NCBI RefSeq assembly: GCF_015864945.1
Contig: NZ_JADYWF010000001.1
Coordinates: 124,378-188,377 of the forward strand
Source: Salinibacterium sp. NG253
GTDB lineage: Bacteria > Actinomycetota > Actinomycetes > Actinomycetales > Microbacteriaceae
Length of the DNA stretch: 64,000 nt
Direction: 5' to 3'
Shown: one piece after another, positions 39,310-47,726 of the stretch
Layout of the letters: each line of letters starts with the position of its first letter
Numbering within the stretch: the first letter of the stretch is position 1
The notes under the pieces: generated by a model
The model's database searches: none
The model's input: only the letters and a program-made list of their open reading frames with translations
Told to the model about the DNA's origin: nothing
Made by a program: the position numbers and the translations under genes

Positions 39310-41700
39310 CTAACTGCGGTCGCCCACATATGCGGCGAGGTGTTCGCCCGTGAGCGTCGATTTCGCGGCGATGAGATCTGCCGGCGTGCCTTCGAACACA
39401 ATGTTTCCGCCGTCGTGGCCGGCACCGGGACCGAGATCGATGATCCAGTCTGCATGGGCCATTACTGCCTGATGGTGTTCGACGACGATCACGGACTTTC
39501 CCGAATCGACGAGGCGGTCGAGCAGCCCGAGGAGCCGCTCAACGTCAGCCAAGTGCAGCCCTGTGGTCGGTTCATCCAGAACATAAACATCGCCCTTGTC
39601 GGCCATCTGGGTCGCGAGCTTGAGGCGCTGCCGTTCGCCGCCGGAGAGAGTGGGGAGCGGCTGGCCGAGGCGCAGGTAGCCCAGCCCGACGTCGACGAGT
39701 CGATCGAGGATGGCGTGAGCCGCGGTGGTGCGCGCGTCGCCTTCGCCGAAGAAGGCTTCGGCCTCGGCAACGGACATCCCGAGCACTTCACTGATGTCAC
39801 GCCCGCCGAGCTTGTATTCCAGCACGGAGGCCATGAAGCGTTTTCCTTCGCATACCTCGCACGGGGTCGAGACGGTGGCCATGACGCCGAGGTCGGTGTA
39901 AATCACGCCGGCACCGTTGCAGTTCGGGCAGGCACCTTCGGAATTTGCGCTGAACAACGCAGGCTTGACGCCATTCGCCTTCGCGAACGCTTTACGGATC
40001 GGGTCGAGCAGTCCGGTGTACGTGGCCGGGTTGCTGCGGCGGGAGCCCTTGATGGCGGACTGGTCCACCGACACGACGCCCTCACGCGGTACGACCGAGC
40101 CGTGGATGAGGGAGCTCTTGCCGGAACCAGCGACCCCCGTCACCACCACGAGAGTGCCCAGCGGGATGTCGAGATCCACGTTCTTGAGGTTGTGGCTGTC
40201 GGCCCCGCGAATCTCTAGGACGCCGGTGGGGGAGCGAACCTCGTCTTTGACCGACACTCGATCATCGATGTGGTGGCCGGTGACGGTGTCGCTCTCGCGC
40301 AGCTCCTCGAAGCTGCCCTCGAAGCAGATTTGGCCGCCCTCGGTTCCGGCCCCTGGCCCGAGGTCGACGATGTGGTCGGCAACCGAAATCGTTTCGGGCT
40401 TGTGCTCAACCACGAGCACGGTGTTGCCCTTGTCGCGCAGGCGGAACAGGAGCTCGTTCATCCGCTGAATATCGTGGGGGTGGAGGCCGATGGTCGGCTC
40501 GTCGAAGACGTAGGTGATGTCAGTGAGCGACGAACTGAGGTGACGGATCATTTTGGTGCGCTGCGCTTCACCGCCGGAGAGCGTGCCGGCCGGGCGATCG
40601 AGGGAGAGATAGCCGAGGCCGATCTCCACGAACGAGTCGAGGGTTTGCTGAAGTGCTTCGAGCAGCGGGGCGACGGATGGCTCGTTGAGGCCGCGCACCC
40701 ACTCGGCGAGGTCACTGATCTGCATGGCGCAGGCATCCGCAATATTGATTCCTGCGATTTTGGATGCTCGGGCACCCTCATTGAGCCGAGTGCCGCCGCA
40801 ATCGGCGCAGGCCGTGAACGTGACGGCCCGATCGACAAACGCCCGAATGTGGGGCTGCATCGCCTCGCGGTCTTTCGACAGCATCGACTTCTGAATCTTG
40901 GGGATCAATCCCTCGTAGGTCATGTTGATCGACTGCATCTTGACCTTGACCGGTTCTTTGTAGAGAAAGTCGTGCAGCTCAGTCTTGGTGTACTTCTTGA
41001 TCGGCTTATTGGGATCGAGGAAGCCTGACTCGGTGAAGATGCGCACCATCCACCCATCGGCGGTGTAGTTGGGGATGGTCAGCGCGCCCTCGGCGAGCGA
41101 CTTGCTGTCGTCGTAGAGCTGCGTGAGATCAATGTCGTTGACGGTGCCACGACCTTCGCAGGTGGGGCACATGCCGCCGGTGATGCTGAACTCGCGACGC
41201 TCTTTCGTCGTGACGCCAGCCTTCTCAAAGGTGACGGCGCCTGCCCCGGAAATGGATGCCACGTTGAACGAGAATGCTTGCGGTGATCCCACATGGGGAT
41301 CACCGAGGCGGCTGAAGACGATGCGCAGCATGGCGTTGGCATCGGTGGCGGTACCGACCGTCGAGCGGGCGTTGGAACCCATGCGTTCTTGGTCGACGAT
41401 GATCGCCGTCGTGAGGCCCTCAAGCACATCGACGTCGGGGCGTGCGAGCGAGGGCATGAACCCCTGCAGGAATGCACTGTACGTCTCGTTGATCATCCGC
41501 TGCGACTCTGCCGCGATCGTGCCAAAGACAAGCGAACTCTTGCCTGAGCCCGAGACTCCTGTGAAGACGGTCAGGCGACGCTTGGGGATGTCGAGGCTCA
41601 CGTCAGCGAGGTTGTTCTCGCGGGCGCCTCGCACCCGGATGATGTCGTGGCTATCCGCCATGTGGGCGCTGGGGGAGTCGGGGTTGCTCGTGCTGGCCAT
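39310..41700 (-). CDS. UvrA-like ABC ATPase (DrrC/UvrA2 type)
   Basis: 796-residue double ABC ATPase of the UvrA family, much shorter than the UvrA of nucleotide excision repair (about 950). Walker A motifs are VSGSGKSSLVFG and VAGSGKSSLIHG; ABC signatures are LSGGEAQR and LSGGERQR. Zinc-type cysteine pairs are CPTCEGRG, CADCGG, and CPNCNG/CEVCEG. The UvrB-binding region present in full-size UvrA appears absent. Relatives such as DrrC protect producers against DNA-binding drugs; UvrA2 is linked to damage tolerance. The role here is inference. Confidence 0.86.
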   Translation of the reverse strand: MASTSNPDSPSAHMADSHDIIRVRGARENNLADVSLDIPKRRLTVFTGVSGSGKSSLVFGTIAAESQRMINETYSAFLQGFMPSLARPDVDVLEGLTTAIIVDQERMGSNARSTVGTATDANAMLRIVFSRLGDPHVGSPQAFSFNVASISGAGAVTFEKAGVTTKERREFSITGGMCPTCEGRGTVNDIDLTQLYDDSKSLAEGALTIPNYTADGWMVRIFTESGFLDPNKPIKKYTKTELHDFLYKEPVKVKMQSINMTYEGLIPKIQKSMLSKDREAMQPHIRAFVDRAVTFTACADCGGTRLNEGARASKIAGINIADACAMQISDLAEWVRGLNEPSVAPLLEALQQTLDSFVEIGLGYLSLDRPAGTLSGGEAQRTKMIRHLSSSLTDITYVFDEPTIGLHPHDIQRMNELLFRLRDKGNTVLVVEHKPETISVADHIVDLGPGAGTEGGQICFEGSFEELRESDTVTGHHIDDRVSVKDEVRSPTGVLEIRGADSHNLKNVDLDIPLGTLVVVTGVAGSGKSSLIHGSVVPREGVVSVDQSAIKGSRRSNPATYTGLLDPIRKAFAKANGVKPALFSANSEGACPNCNGAGVIYTDLGVMATVSTPCEVCEGKRFMASVLEYKLGGRDISEVLGMSVAEAEAFFGEGDARTTAAHAILDRLVDVGLGYLRLGQPLPTLSGGERQRLKLATQMADKGDVYVLDEPTTGLHLADVERLLGLLDRLVDSGKSVIVVEHHQAVMAHADWIIDLGPGAGHDGGNIVFEGTPADLIAAKSTLTGEHLAAYVGDRS

Positions 41701-41861
41701 GGTCGGTGCCTCCCTGGTGGTGCGGATGTCGCAACTCTGCGAGATCGCGGATGCTAGTGACCATTATTGCGAGAGTCCCGAAAAGTTTGTGAAAGTCGGG
41801 GTAGACAACTCGTTCTAAAAGTGTGAGTATTCTTCCAATAACGGAAATGAGAGGAATTATT

Positions 41862-42173
41862 ATGAAATCTTCACAACTACGTTCCAAGGGACTCATCGCT
41901 GCGGTCGGCCTCGCTCTTCTGAGTCCACTTCTTATCGCCGCGCCCGCAAATGCGGCAGCCAGCTGTTGGAATGCTGGGTCGCTCAACAACGTTGCCACAG
42001 CGTCGTGCAGCGGCGTCGGGCAGGCGCGCCTCAATGTCACGTGTAAGGCAGTCTGGCCATTCCCGGCGTGGACCGATTTTGGACCTTGGGTTTACGTAAA
42101 TGGTGGTGCGAATATCGTGAACACCCACGCTAGCTGCGCTGCAAAATTGGGCTTCGGTCTGCAGTATCGTTAA
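41862..42173 (+). CDS. Small secreted four-cysteine protein
   Basis: 103 residues from ATG 41862 (GAGAGGA upstream). A strong Sec signal peptide, LIAAVGLALLSPLLIAAPANA, is followed by Ala, leaving a mature region of about 71 residues with four Cys (ASCWN, ASCSG, VTCKA, ASCAA), Trp/Phe/Pro-rich WPFPAWTDFGPWVYV and no charged clusters. I do not recognise the family. It lies 74 bases before an ABC transporter operon with no strong terminator between, so co-expression is possible. Candidates are a secreted toxin/bacteriocin-like factor or a wall-binding protein. Confidence 0.72.
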   Translation: MKSSQLRSKGLIAAVGLALLSPLLIAAPANAAASCWNAGSLNNVATASCSGVGQARLNVTCKAVWPFPAWTDFGPWVYVNGGANIVNTHASCAAKLGFGLQYR

Positions 42174-42247
42174 TTGAGCCAGTCTCACTCTGATTCTCAA
42201 TGTGTGGAGATAGACGTTAGCGGCGCTAGTCCACCAACGGAGGAACC

Positions 42248-43156
42248 TTGATCGAGTTTCGTCACCTCTCGAAACGTTTCGGCGACAAGCTCGCAGTCGA
42301 TGACCTCGGTTTTACGGCTGCGCCTGGTCGTGTGACAGGATTTCTGGGGCCCAACGGCTCCGGCAAGACCACGACGATGCGCATACTGCTCGGCCTCGAA
42401 GCGGCGGATTCAGGGGAAGCTCTCGTCAGTGGCGAACCCTATCGGAACATAAAGAATCCGCTGTTTCAGGTGGGCGCACTGTTGGATGCTCGCAACGCGC
42501 ATCCGGGGCGCTCCGGCTTCGATCACCTGCGGGCGCTTGCCCTCACTCATGGGATATCTAACGAGCGAGTCGAATTCGTGCTCGAAGAAGTTGGGCTCAG
42601 CGGTGTGGCCTCTCGTCGCATTGGAGGGTATTCGCTGGGGATGCGCCAGCGGCTCGGCATTGCAGCTTCAATGCTCGGCGATCCCGAGGTCTTCGTATTT
42701 GACGAGCCCGTAAACGGCTTAGATCCCGATGGTGTGATGTGGTTTCGGGAGCTAGTGCGCGACTTTGCGGCGGAGGGGCGCACAGTGTTGCTTTCCTCGC
42801 ATTTGATTAGTGAGGTCGCGCTGACCGCCGACCATGTCGTGATCGTCGGGCGTGGGAAGGTGCTCGCGGATTCTGCGCTCTCAGACCTTGCGCGCCTGCA
42901 GGGCGCAGAGCGCGTAGTTGTGCGGAGCCCTCAGGCGCGCGAATTGATCGTGCCGCTCGCCGCGTCCGGGGCGCGGGTGGTTGAGGAGCGCGACGCACTG
43001 GTCATTCAGGGGTCGACCGCCGAAGAAGTCGGCTTACTGGCGGCTCGATTGAGTATTCCGCTGATTGAGCTTCGCACTCAGGTGGAATCCCTCGAAGAAA
43101 CGTATCGTCAGCTCACCGATTCGAGTGTCGAATACCGGCAGGGATCGGAGAAGTGA
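42248..43156 (+). CDS. ABC transporter ATP-binding protein
   Basis: 302 residues from a TTG start at 42248 with GGAGGA directly upstream. Walker A GPNGSGKTTTMRILL, signature YSLGMRQRLGIAAS, Walker B EVFVFDEPVNGLDP, and H-loop SSHLISE. It belongs to the ABC-2/antibiotic-exporter class (BcrA/DrrA-like), with a C-terminal regulatory extension of about 90 residues. It overlaps the permease by 4 bases. Confidence 0.93.
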   Translation: MIEFRHLSKRFGDKLAVDDLGFTAAPGRVTGFLGPNGSGKTTTMRILLGLEAADSGEALVSGEPYRNIKNPLFQVGALLDARNAHPGRSGFDHLRALALTHGISNERVEFVLEEVGLSGVASRRIGGYSLGMRQRLGIAASMLGDPEVFVFDEPVNGLDPDGVMWFRELVRDFAAEGRTVLLSSHLISEVALTADHVVIVGRGKVLADSALSDLARLQGAERVVVRSPQARELIVPLAASGARVVEERDALVIQGSTAEEVGLLAARLSIPLIELRTQVESLEETYRQLTDSSVEYRQGSEK

Positions 43157-44904
43157 GTTCCGCGGTTGCACGCGGAGGCGAGACTAAGGGGCTCACTCAG
43201 GCCTGGGGTGTTGTTCACTCGGAGTCACTCAAGCTCTGGTCTCTTCGTCCACCGCGGCTCATCGCGGTGCTGATGTTTCTCCTGCCAGTTGTGCTGGCAA
43301 CCGTGCGCGTGCTGTTTGTGCCGCTGATTGTCGGAACTGATCTGAACACCGATGGCACCTCGGTACTTTTCGAATCGATCTCAGTGGGTGCGCTGCCGCT
43401 GGCAGTTCTGTCGGCGACGCTCGGTCTCATCGCCATAACTTCGGAGTACACGGACGACTCGTTGGCAGCATCATTGGCTGCAGTGCCATCCCGAGTGATG
43501 CTGATCGTCGCGAAGACTATTCCGAGCATTGGCCTCTCCGCTATTTCCGCAGCTGGGGGGACGGCTGTCGCCGGCTGGATCGCATCTATAACGCTGACAT
43601 CGCGTGGTTATACAGTGCCCGGCCTCGATCGCTCGGCGGAGTTGTTGATCAGCGTCGTCGCGGGCGCTGGGTGTTTCGCGGTTCTCGGCGTTGCATTCGG
43701 TGCGCTTGCGCGATCAGCAGTGTCCGCCGCAATTCTCTTCGTGGGGATCATCTTGTTGATGCCGAGCACGCTCTTCTATCTTGCGGGAACCTGGGTGCCT
43801 CGGTTCGCGGAACTCCTCCCGGCCAGCGCACTTCAAGCGCTCACTACGCGAGCACCGGCAGAGCCGTTCGTATTAGAGGGGACGCTCGCTTCGGAGCTGG
43901 AGCCGTTCACGGGCTTCGTAGTACTTGTGTCTGGAGCAGCGCTTCTGCTCGTCGTTGCAATCGCCCTATTCGCCCGACGCTCGGTGCACCTCGAAGTCTC
44001 GCGAAAAGTCCGCTCGTCGCGCGGATCGCGGTCAACGGTAGGCGCTGCGGGCGCCGCCCGCGGATTGAGCTTTGCCGGAGTCGTCCGATCAGAAGCGCTG
44101 AAGGCACTTACCTTGCCCTCCTCGCGATGGTTGTTGGCGTTGAGTGCGGGCGCAATTGTGTTTATGGCGTGGCGCTGGGCTCTTGCGAGAACCCCAGCTG
44201 ACAGCCTTGTGGCGCCAATTACTCCCTGGGATTTAGCTTCGCAGACCTTTCTCGAGCAGGTGACAGCGATATCCGGTGGGCTGGCCCTGAGCCAGTTCTT
44301 GATCGCAGCCTTTGGCGCCACTATTGCAACCTCAGATTTTGCTACCGGCAACATCCGCCCCGCTCTATCAGCGGTCCCGTTGCGCGGATGGGTGCTCGCG
44401 GCGAAAACAGGGGTTGCCGTCGCCTCGGCGGTGACAGCAGGCGCAATCGGGTTACTGCTGGCCGCGATAGTGGCGACGCCCATTCAGCAGGATCAAGGTT
44501 TTCCCGCCACCTTGTCAGCGAGCATCGTGTGGATCTCTATCGGAAAAGGAACGATCGCGCTCGGGTTAGTCGCGGCACTCGGGTGCGGCGTCGGCATGAT
44601 CGCTCGTTCACCGTCTGGTTCACTTTTCGCCTTGGCCGCGATCTTCGTTGTCGTGCCGACCCTGACGGGCCAAATGGAACGCGTCACCGTCGACACCCCG
44701 CTTGTGTGGCTCACCAACATTGGCCGAATATTTCCGTCGGGGCGCGAAGCCGCTGAAACCCTCGATCCAAATACAGAGTGGCCGTGGTTTCAATTCGGAA
44801 ATATTTTGCAGCCTCCACCCGGCGCGCAGATGGCAGTGCTGTTTCTGTGGGCGGCCGGCAGCCTAGCGATCGCGTGGGTGCTGTTTCGTCGCCGTGGAGT
44901 CTGA
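43153..44904 (+). CDS. ABC-2 type permease with duplicated halves
   Basis: 583-residue membrane protein with about 12 helices. Two similar halves are visible: QAWGVVHSESLKLWSLRPPR (about residue 16) and FAGVVRSEALKALTLPSSRW (about residue 311). Each is followed by a six-helix unit, with a matching intracellular loop in both: ITSEYTDDSLAASLAAVPSR and IATSDFATGNIRPALSAVPL. It therefore looks like a fused dimer of an ABC-2 permease. Substrate unknown; partner ATPase is directly upstream. Confidence 0.88.
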   Translation: MSSAVARGGETKGLTQAWGVVHSESLKLWSLRPPRLIAVLMFLLPVVLATVRVLFVPLIVGTDLNTDGTSVLFESISVGALPLAVLSATLGLIAITSEYTDDSLAASLAAVPSRVMLIVAKTIPSIGLSAISAAGGTAVAGWIASITLTSRGYTVPGLDRSAELLISVVAGAGCFAVLGVAFGALARSAVSAAILFVGIILLMPSTLFYLAGTWVPRFAELLPASALQALTTRAPAEPFVLEGTLASELEPFTGFVVLVSGAALLLVVAIALFARRSVHLEVSRKVRSSRGSRSTVGAAGAARGLSFAGVVRSEALKALTLPSSRWLLALSAGAIVFMAWRWALARTPADSLVAPITPWDLASQTFLEQVTAISGGLALSQFLIAAFGATIATSDFATGNIRPALSAVPLRGWVLAAKTGVAVASAVTAGAIGLLLAAIVATPIQQDQGFPATLSASIVWISIGKGTIALGLVAALGCGVGMIARSPSGSLFALAAIFVVVPTLTGQMERVTVDTPLVWLTNIGRIFPSGREAAETLDPNTEWPWFQFGNILQPPPGAQMAVLFLWAAGSLAIAWVLFRRRGV

Positions 44905-44913
44905 GGTCTATTC

Positions 44914-45567
44914 CTAGAGACCTGCGAGCAACTCGTTCATGTAGTTGATCTCACTCATTTGCACGGCAACCATTCCCTCGGCCAGCGACGTCACGACATC
45001 GTTCGTGGAGCGCTCCAGAAGACCCTCGGCCATGTCGACACCGCCCGCGTGGTGGGCAATCATGAGCTCAAGAAACATCGCGTCAGCGTCAGTGGTGCTC
45101 GCCCTGAGCGCTTCCATCTGATCGTAGGTCGCAAGGCCGGGCATCGTCATCGCGGTCGCGGAGTCAGAATCCGAGGTGCCGTGCGAGTCATGCTCGCCGT
45201 CATCCATCATCCATGTCATCGCAGGTTCGCTAGAGGCCTGTGGCAGATTCCACATGATGAGCCACGCGAACATTTGTCCCGCTTGCTGGCCCTGCGCCGT
45301 CGCAATGTCATACGCCAAAGTGCGGATGGCCTGGTTGTCACTCTTTTCCAGAATGATCATCGACATATCTACAGCCTGCAAGTGGTGAGTTTGCATATCG
45401 CGCGCGAAACCGGCTTCCGCGCTTGTCGTCACTGGATCCGAGGATTCAGCCGGGAGCAATCTCTGGCCAGCGAGAACACCGACCCCAACCAGCAGCAACG
45501 CTGCGACTGCCACGGCACTTACGCGGAGCCAGGGGTGACGTGGCGAAACGCCGTCGCCGTCGGTCAT
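44914..45567 (-). CDS. DUF305 membrane-anchored protein
   Basis: 217 residues from ATG 45567, which overlaps the DUF3105 stop (ATGA). One N-terminal membrane anchor (about residues 14-34), then a DUF305 domain with FARDMQTHHLQAVDMSMI, a His/Met/Asp segment (MTWMMDDGEHDSHGTSD) and LMIAHHAGGVDMAEGLL. Unlike the copy at 36634 it has no lipobox. Met/His richness suggests metal contact, as known for some family members. Operon with DUF3105. Confidence 0.87.
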   Translation of the reverse strand: MTDGDGVSPRHPWLRVSAVAVAALLLVGVGVLAGQRLLPAESSDPVTTSAEAGFARDMQTHHLQAVDMSMIILEKSDNQAIRTLAYDIATAQGQQAGQMFAWLIMWNLPQASSEPAMTWMMDDGEHDSHGTSDSDSATAMTMPGLATYDQMEALRASTTDADAMFLELMIAHHAGGVDMAEGLLERSTNDVVTSLAEGMVAVQMSEINYMNELLAGL

Positions 45568-46253
45568 GCGATGCGTCCGCCGCCGTCGATTCCGCCGGAG
45601 CACGAAGCGCCGATCTCCGGTGCGTCGCCACCCTGCCAGAACTTGTCAATGAAGTCCTGCATTCGCGGGTCGTCCACTCCGTCGAGCTCAACCTGGTTAG
45701 CCCAGGCCGAGATAACGACGGGCGACTGAAGGCCTTCGTACGGCGACAGTACCGAATAGGTCGACGGAACAGCAGCCTGCAACGCTTCCAGTTCGTCTCC
45801 CGACACTTGCGCCGGATCGTAGGTCACCCACACCGCACCGTGTTCAAGAGCATGCACGGCGTTTTCGTTCGGCACTGGCTCGGTGTACACACCGCAATTC
45901 AGCCACACAGAGGCGTGCTCGCCGCCCGCTGGTGGGCTTTGCTCATAGTCGACGGTGCCCTCAACATGACCAGCGACCAGATTCGGATAATTTTGTACGC
46001 CATCAATCTCGATAGCTTCGGGGCTGGTTCGGGGAGTTCCATTCGCTACGACCATCACGATGATCAATGCGAGGACGCCGACCGCGGCGATGCTGCTGAT
46101 GACAATACCGATCGTTCGGTGGCGCTTCTCCGCAGCGTGCTTCTTCTTCATCGCGGTGACTTTTTCCGCTCGGCGCGCATCCCGCTGCTGTTTTACGGTG
46201 AGGTCTTTCCCCGAGGGGCCGTTTGGGGAGGATTGCGAGTCTCGGGATGGCAT
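45564..46253 (-). CDS. DUF3105 membrane-anchored protein
   Basis: 229 residues: a highly basic cytoplasmic N-terminus (QQRDARRAEKVTAMKKKHA), one membrane segment (about 47-70), and an extracytoplasmic DUF3105 domain. Its signatures are YEQSPPAGGEHASVWLNCGV, HALEHGAVWVTYDP and SPYEGLQSPVVISAWANQ. DUF3105 and DUF305 genes are often adjacent in actinobacteria; function unknown. The 156-base gap upstream (46254-46409) includes a perfect 10-bp palindrome, ACTCGCGAGT, at 46347-46356. Confidence 0.85.
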   Translation of the reverse strand: MPSRDSQSSPNGPSGKDLTVKQQRDARRAEKVTAMKKKHAAEKRHRTIGIVISSIAAVGVLALIIVMVVANGTPRTSPEAIEIDGVQNYPNLVAGHVEGTVDYEQSPPAGGEHASVWLNCGVYTEPVPNENAVHALEHGAVWVTYDPAQVSGDELEALQAAVPSTYSVLSPYEGLQSPVVISAWANQVELDGVDDPRMQDFIDKFWQGGDAPEIGASCSGGIDGGGRIA

Positions 46254-46409
46254 TCAGGTGGTCCTGTCGTCAGGTTCGTGGGCAGGGAACAGATGTGCGA
46301 TCTGAGCCTATTCGCTCCAATTTGTGAAAGCCCTCCTAGGGAGCGCACTCGCGAGTAGCGACAGCCGAGTCTCTAATTCTTGGCGAAGCTCCGGCTCACT
46401 TTTGCACGG

Positions 46410-46709
46410 TTAGTCCTGCTCTGTGATTGTCCGGAGCGCCAGCAGGTGCCGCTGATACGCGCGATACCCGGATGCCGTCGAAGTCACCCACGTGCGTGCA
46501 CGATTACCGACCGTTCCCTTGATCACTTTTGCGTAGCCGGCATCCGCAAGATAGCTGATCGCTTTGCTGAGAGCCGAGTCCTCGACTTCGAGCAAGGCTT
46601 TCAGAGTCGCGAAGTCGATCTCGTTCCTAGGGCCGAGCGCGGCCATGAGCGAGAGCCGTATCGGAGTGAGAAACGCATCATCGAGCTGGTGACGTGGATG
46701 CTGTTTCAT
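46410..46709 (-). CDS. Small winged-helix transcriptional regulator
   Basis: 99-residue single-domain regulator: HQLDDAFLTPIRLSLMAALG, helix-turn-helix FATLKALLEVEDSALSKAIS, then wing GYAKVIKGTVGNRARTWV. It resembles the 'winged helix DNA-binding domain' group (MarR/ArsR-like, no sensor domain). ATG 46709 shares one base with the stop of the membrane gene (TGATG), so it is translated after it and likely controls the same operon. Confidence 0.82.
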   Translation of the reverse strand: MKQHPRHQLDDAFLTPIRLSLMAALGPRNEIDFATLKALLEVEDSALSKAISYLADAGYAKVIKGTVGNRARTWVTSTASGYRAYQRHLLALRTITEQD

Positions 46710-47605
46710 CAACGTGCGTCTCTGGGTGCTGGAAGCGCTGAAGCCGCGAGCATGATGAGAAAGACAGCAATCCCGGCGGCTATCGCGACCGCGAAAGACG
46801 GCGATTCTACGAGCGGAGCGGACACAGCGAAAGCGAAGAGCGTGCTCGTGGTGACGCCGAACGCAGTCCACTGCATCCAGCCCCATTCGAAACCAACTCG
46901 GGGCAGAATCCACTCGGATTCGTTCAGCACGTATGTGAGCATGATGCCCGCGAGCGCCGCGATCATCAGCAGCGACGAGACGATCGGAATAGTGCCGAAG
47001 GAGATGAGTAGGCCAGCTACTGCTCCCATGATCACCGTGTTCCACCGCACGGGTGTACTGAGCGGTGCGGAACTGCGGCGCGCCGGATTGCGTGAACGCG
47101 GCACTCGGATCAGTTGAGCTATGGCGGGTGCGGCCAGAGGAACGAAGACGGCGAGTGCGACGAGTGCGATGAGCCACCGGGAGTAGGACACGTCGAACAC
47201 CGACAGACCCGACAGGAAGGTCATCGCGATGAACGCGAGAGCCAAGGGAATCCATACTGCCCGCGGTAGTGCTCTTCTGATGCCGAACCTTTCACGGGTG
47301 CCAGTGGTCAGCGTCGTGAACGCCAGTATCGGCACGATGAGTAGCGATGTCTGCGAGAACTTGTCGGGGTTGCTGTCGCCGGCGGTACCGATGCCCGCGG
47401 AAAATGAGAACAGAAACACGGCGATATAGCTCGCTCCCATGAGCGCGCTCCAGAGGCTGAACCACGCAAAGCCGCGGGACGGCCCGCGCTGATTCACCGA
47501 ATCGCGCATTTCCTGATGTTGCTGGAGCTGGCGAGAGGCTTCAACCCGCGTGGTGTGTGGGGCGGAATCTGGAGCGGTGGGGGAGTCTGCGGAATTACTT
47601 TCCAT
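46709..47605 (-). CDS. Multi-span membrane protein of unknown function
   Basis: 298 residues from ATG 47605. N-terminal cytoplasmic region with Gln/Arg-rich helix (VEASRQLQQHQEMRDSVNQ), then about eight hydrophobic segments between residues 48 and 290. No family motif recognised. Paired with a small winged-helix regulator downstream and divergent from a second membrane-protein/regulator pair. It could be a stress or antibiotic-related membrane factor; that is a guess from architecture. Confidence 0.72.
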   Translation of the reverse strand: MESNSADSPTAPDSAPHTTRVEASRQLQQHQEMRDSVNQRGPSRGFAWFSLWSALMGASYIAVFLFSFSAGIGTAGDSNPDKFSQTSLLIVPILAFTTLTTGTRERFGIRRALPRAVWIPLALAFIAMTFLSGLSVFDVSYSRWLIALVALAVFVPLAAPAIAQLIRVPRSRNPARRSSAPLSTPVRWNTVIMGAVAGLLISFGTIPIVSSLLMIAALAGIMLTYVLNESEWILPRVGFEWGWMQWTAFGVTTSTLFAFAVSAPLVESPSFAVAIAAGIAVFLIMLAASALPAPRDAR

Positions 47606-47666
47606 CTGGAAAGCATAACGTATCTGAGTTTTTCGCAAGTATTACGGAGGATCTTTCGTTGAAGTG

Positions 47667-47697
47667 TTGACTATCGATCACTTCAGTCTTGTATCAT
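47667..47697 (+). promoter_or_regulatory. Promoter candidate for the membrane protein/GntR operon
   Basis: -35 TTGACT at 47667-47672 and a -10-like TATCAT at 47692-47697 (spacer 19; TTGTAT at 47689-47694 gives 16). The -10 falls inside the operator-like inverted repeat. Confidence 0.5.
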
Positions 47698-47711
47698 TCA
47701 GATGACACAAG
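47688..47711. promoter_or_regulatory. YtrA/GntR-type operator
   Basis: Inverted repeat with arms CTTGTATCAT and ATGACACAAG around TCAG (one mismatch), overlapping the -10 region and ending three bases before the AAAGGAG ribosome site of the downstream gene. Shape (TGTAT..A-CACA) suits YtrA-subfamily GntR repressors, and such a repressor is encoded at the end of this operon. Confidence 0.68.
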
Positions 47712-47726
47712 TTAAAGGAGCCGTCA

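Noticed and set aside
39340-41028. Two long open frames opposite the UvrA-like gene
   Set aside because: The sense frame has clear Walker and zinc motifs throughout; the opposite frames show no family pattern.
41862-42173. Lactococcin-972 or lanthipeptide precursor
   Set aside because: Mature part lacks the lactococcin-972 glycine/tryptophan pattern and there is no modification enzyme nearby; kept as an unknown secreted protein.
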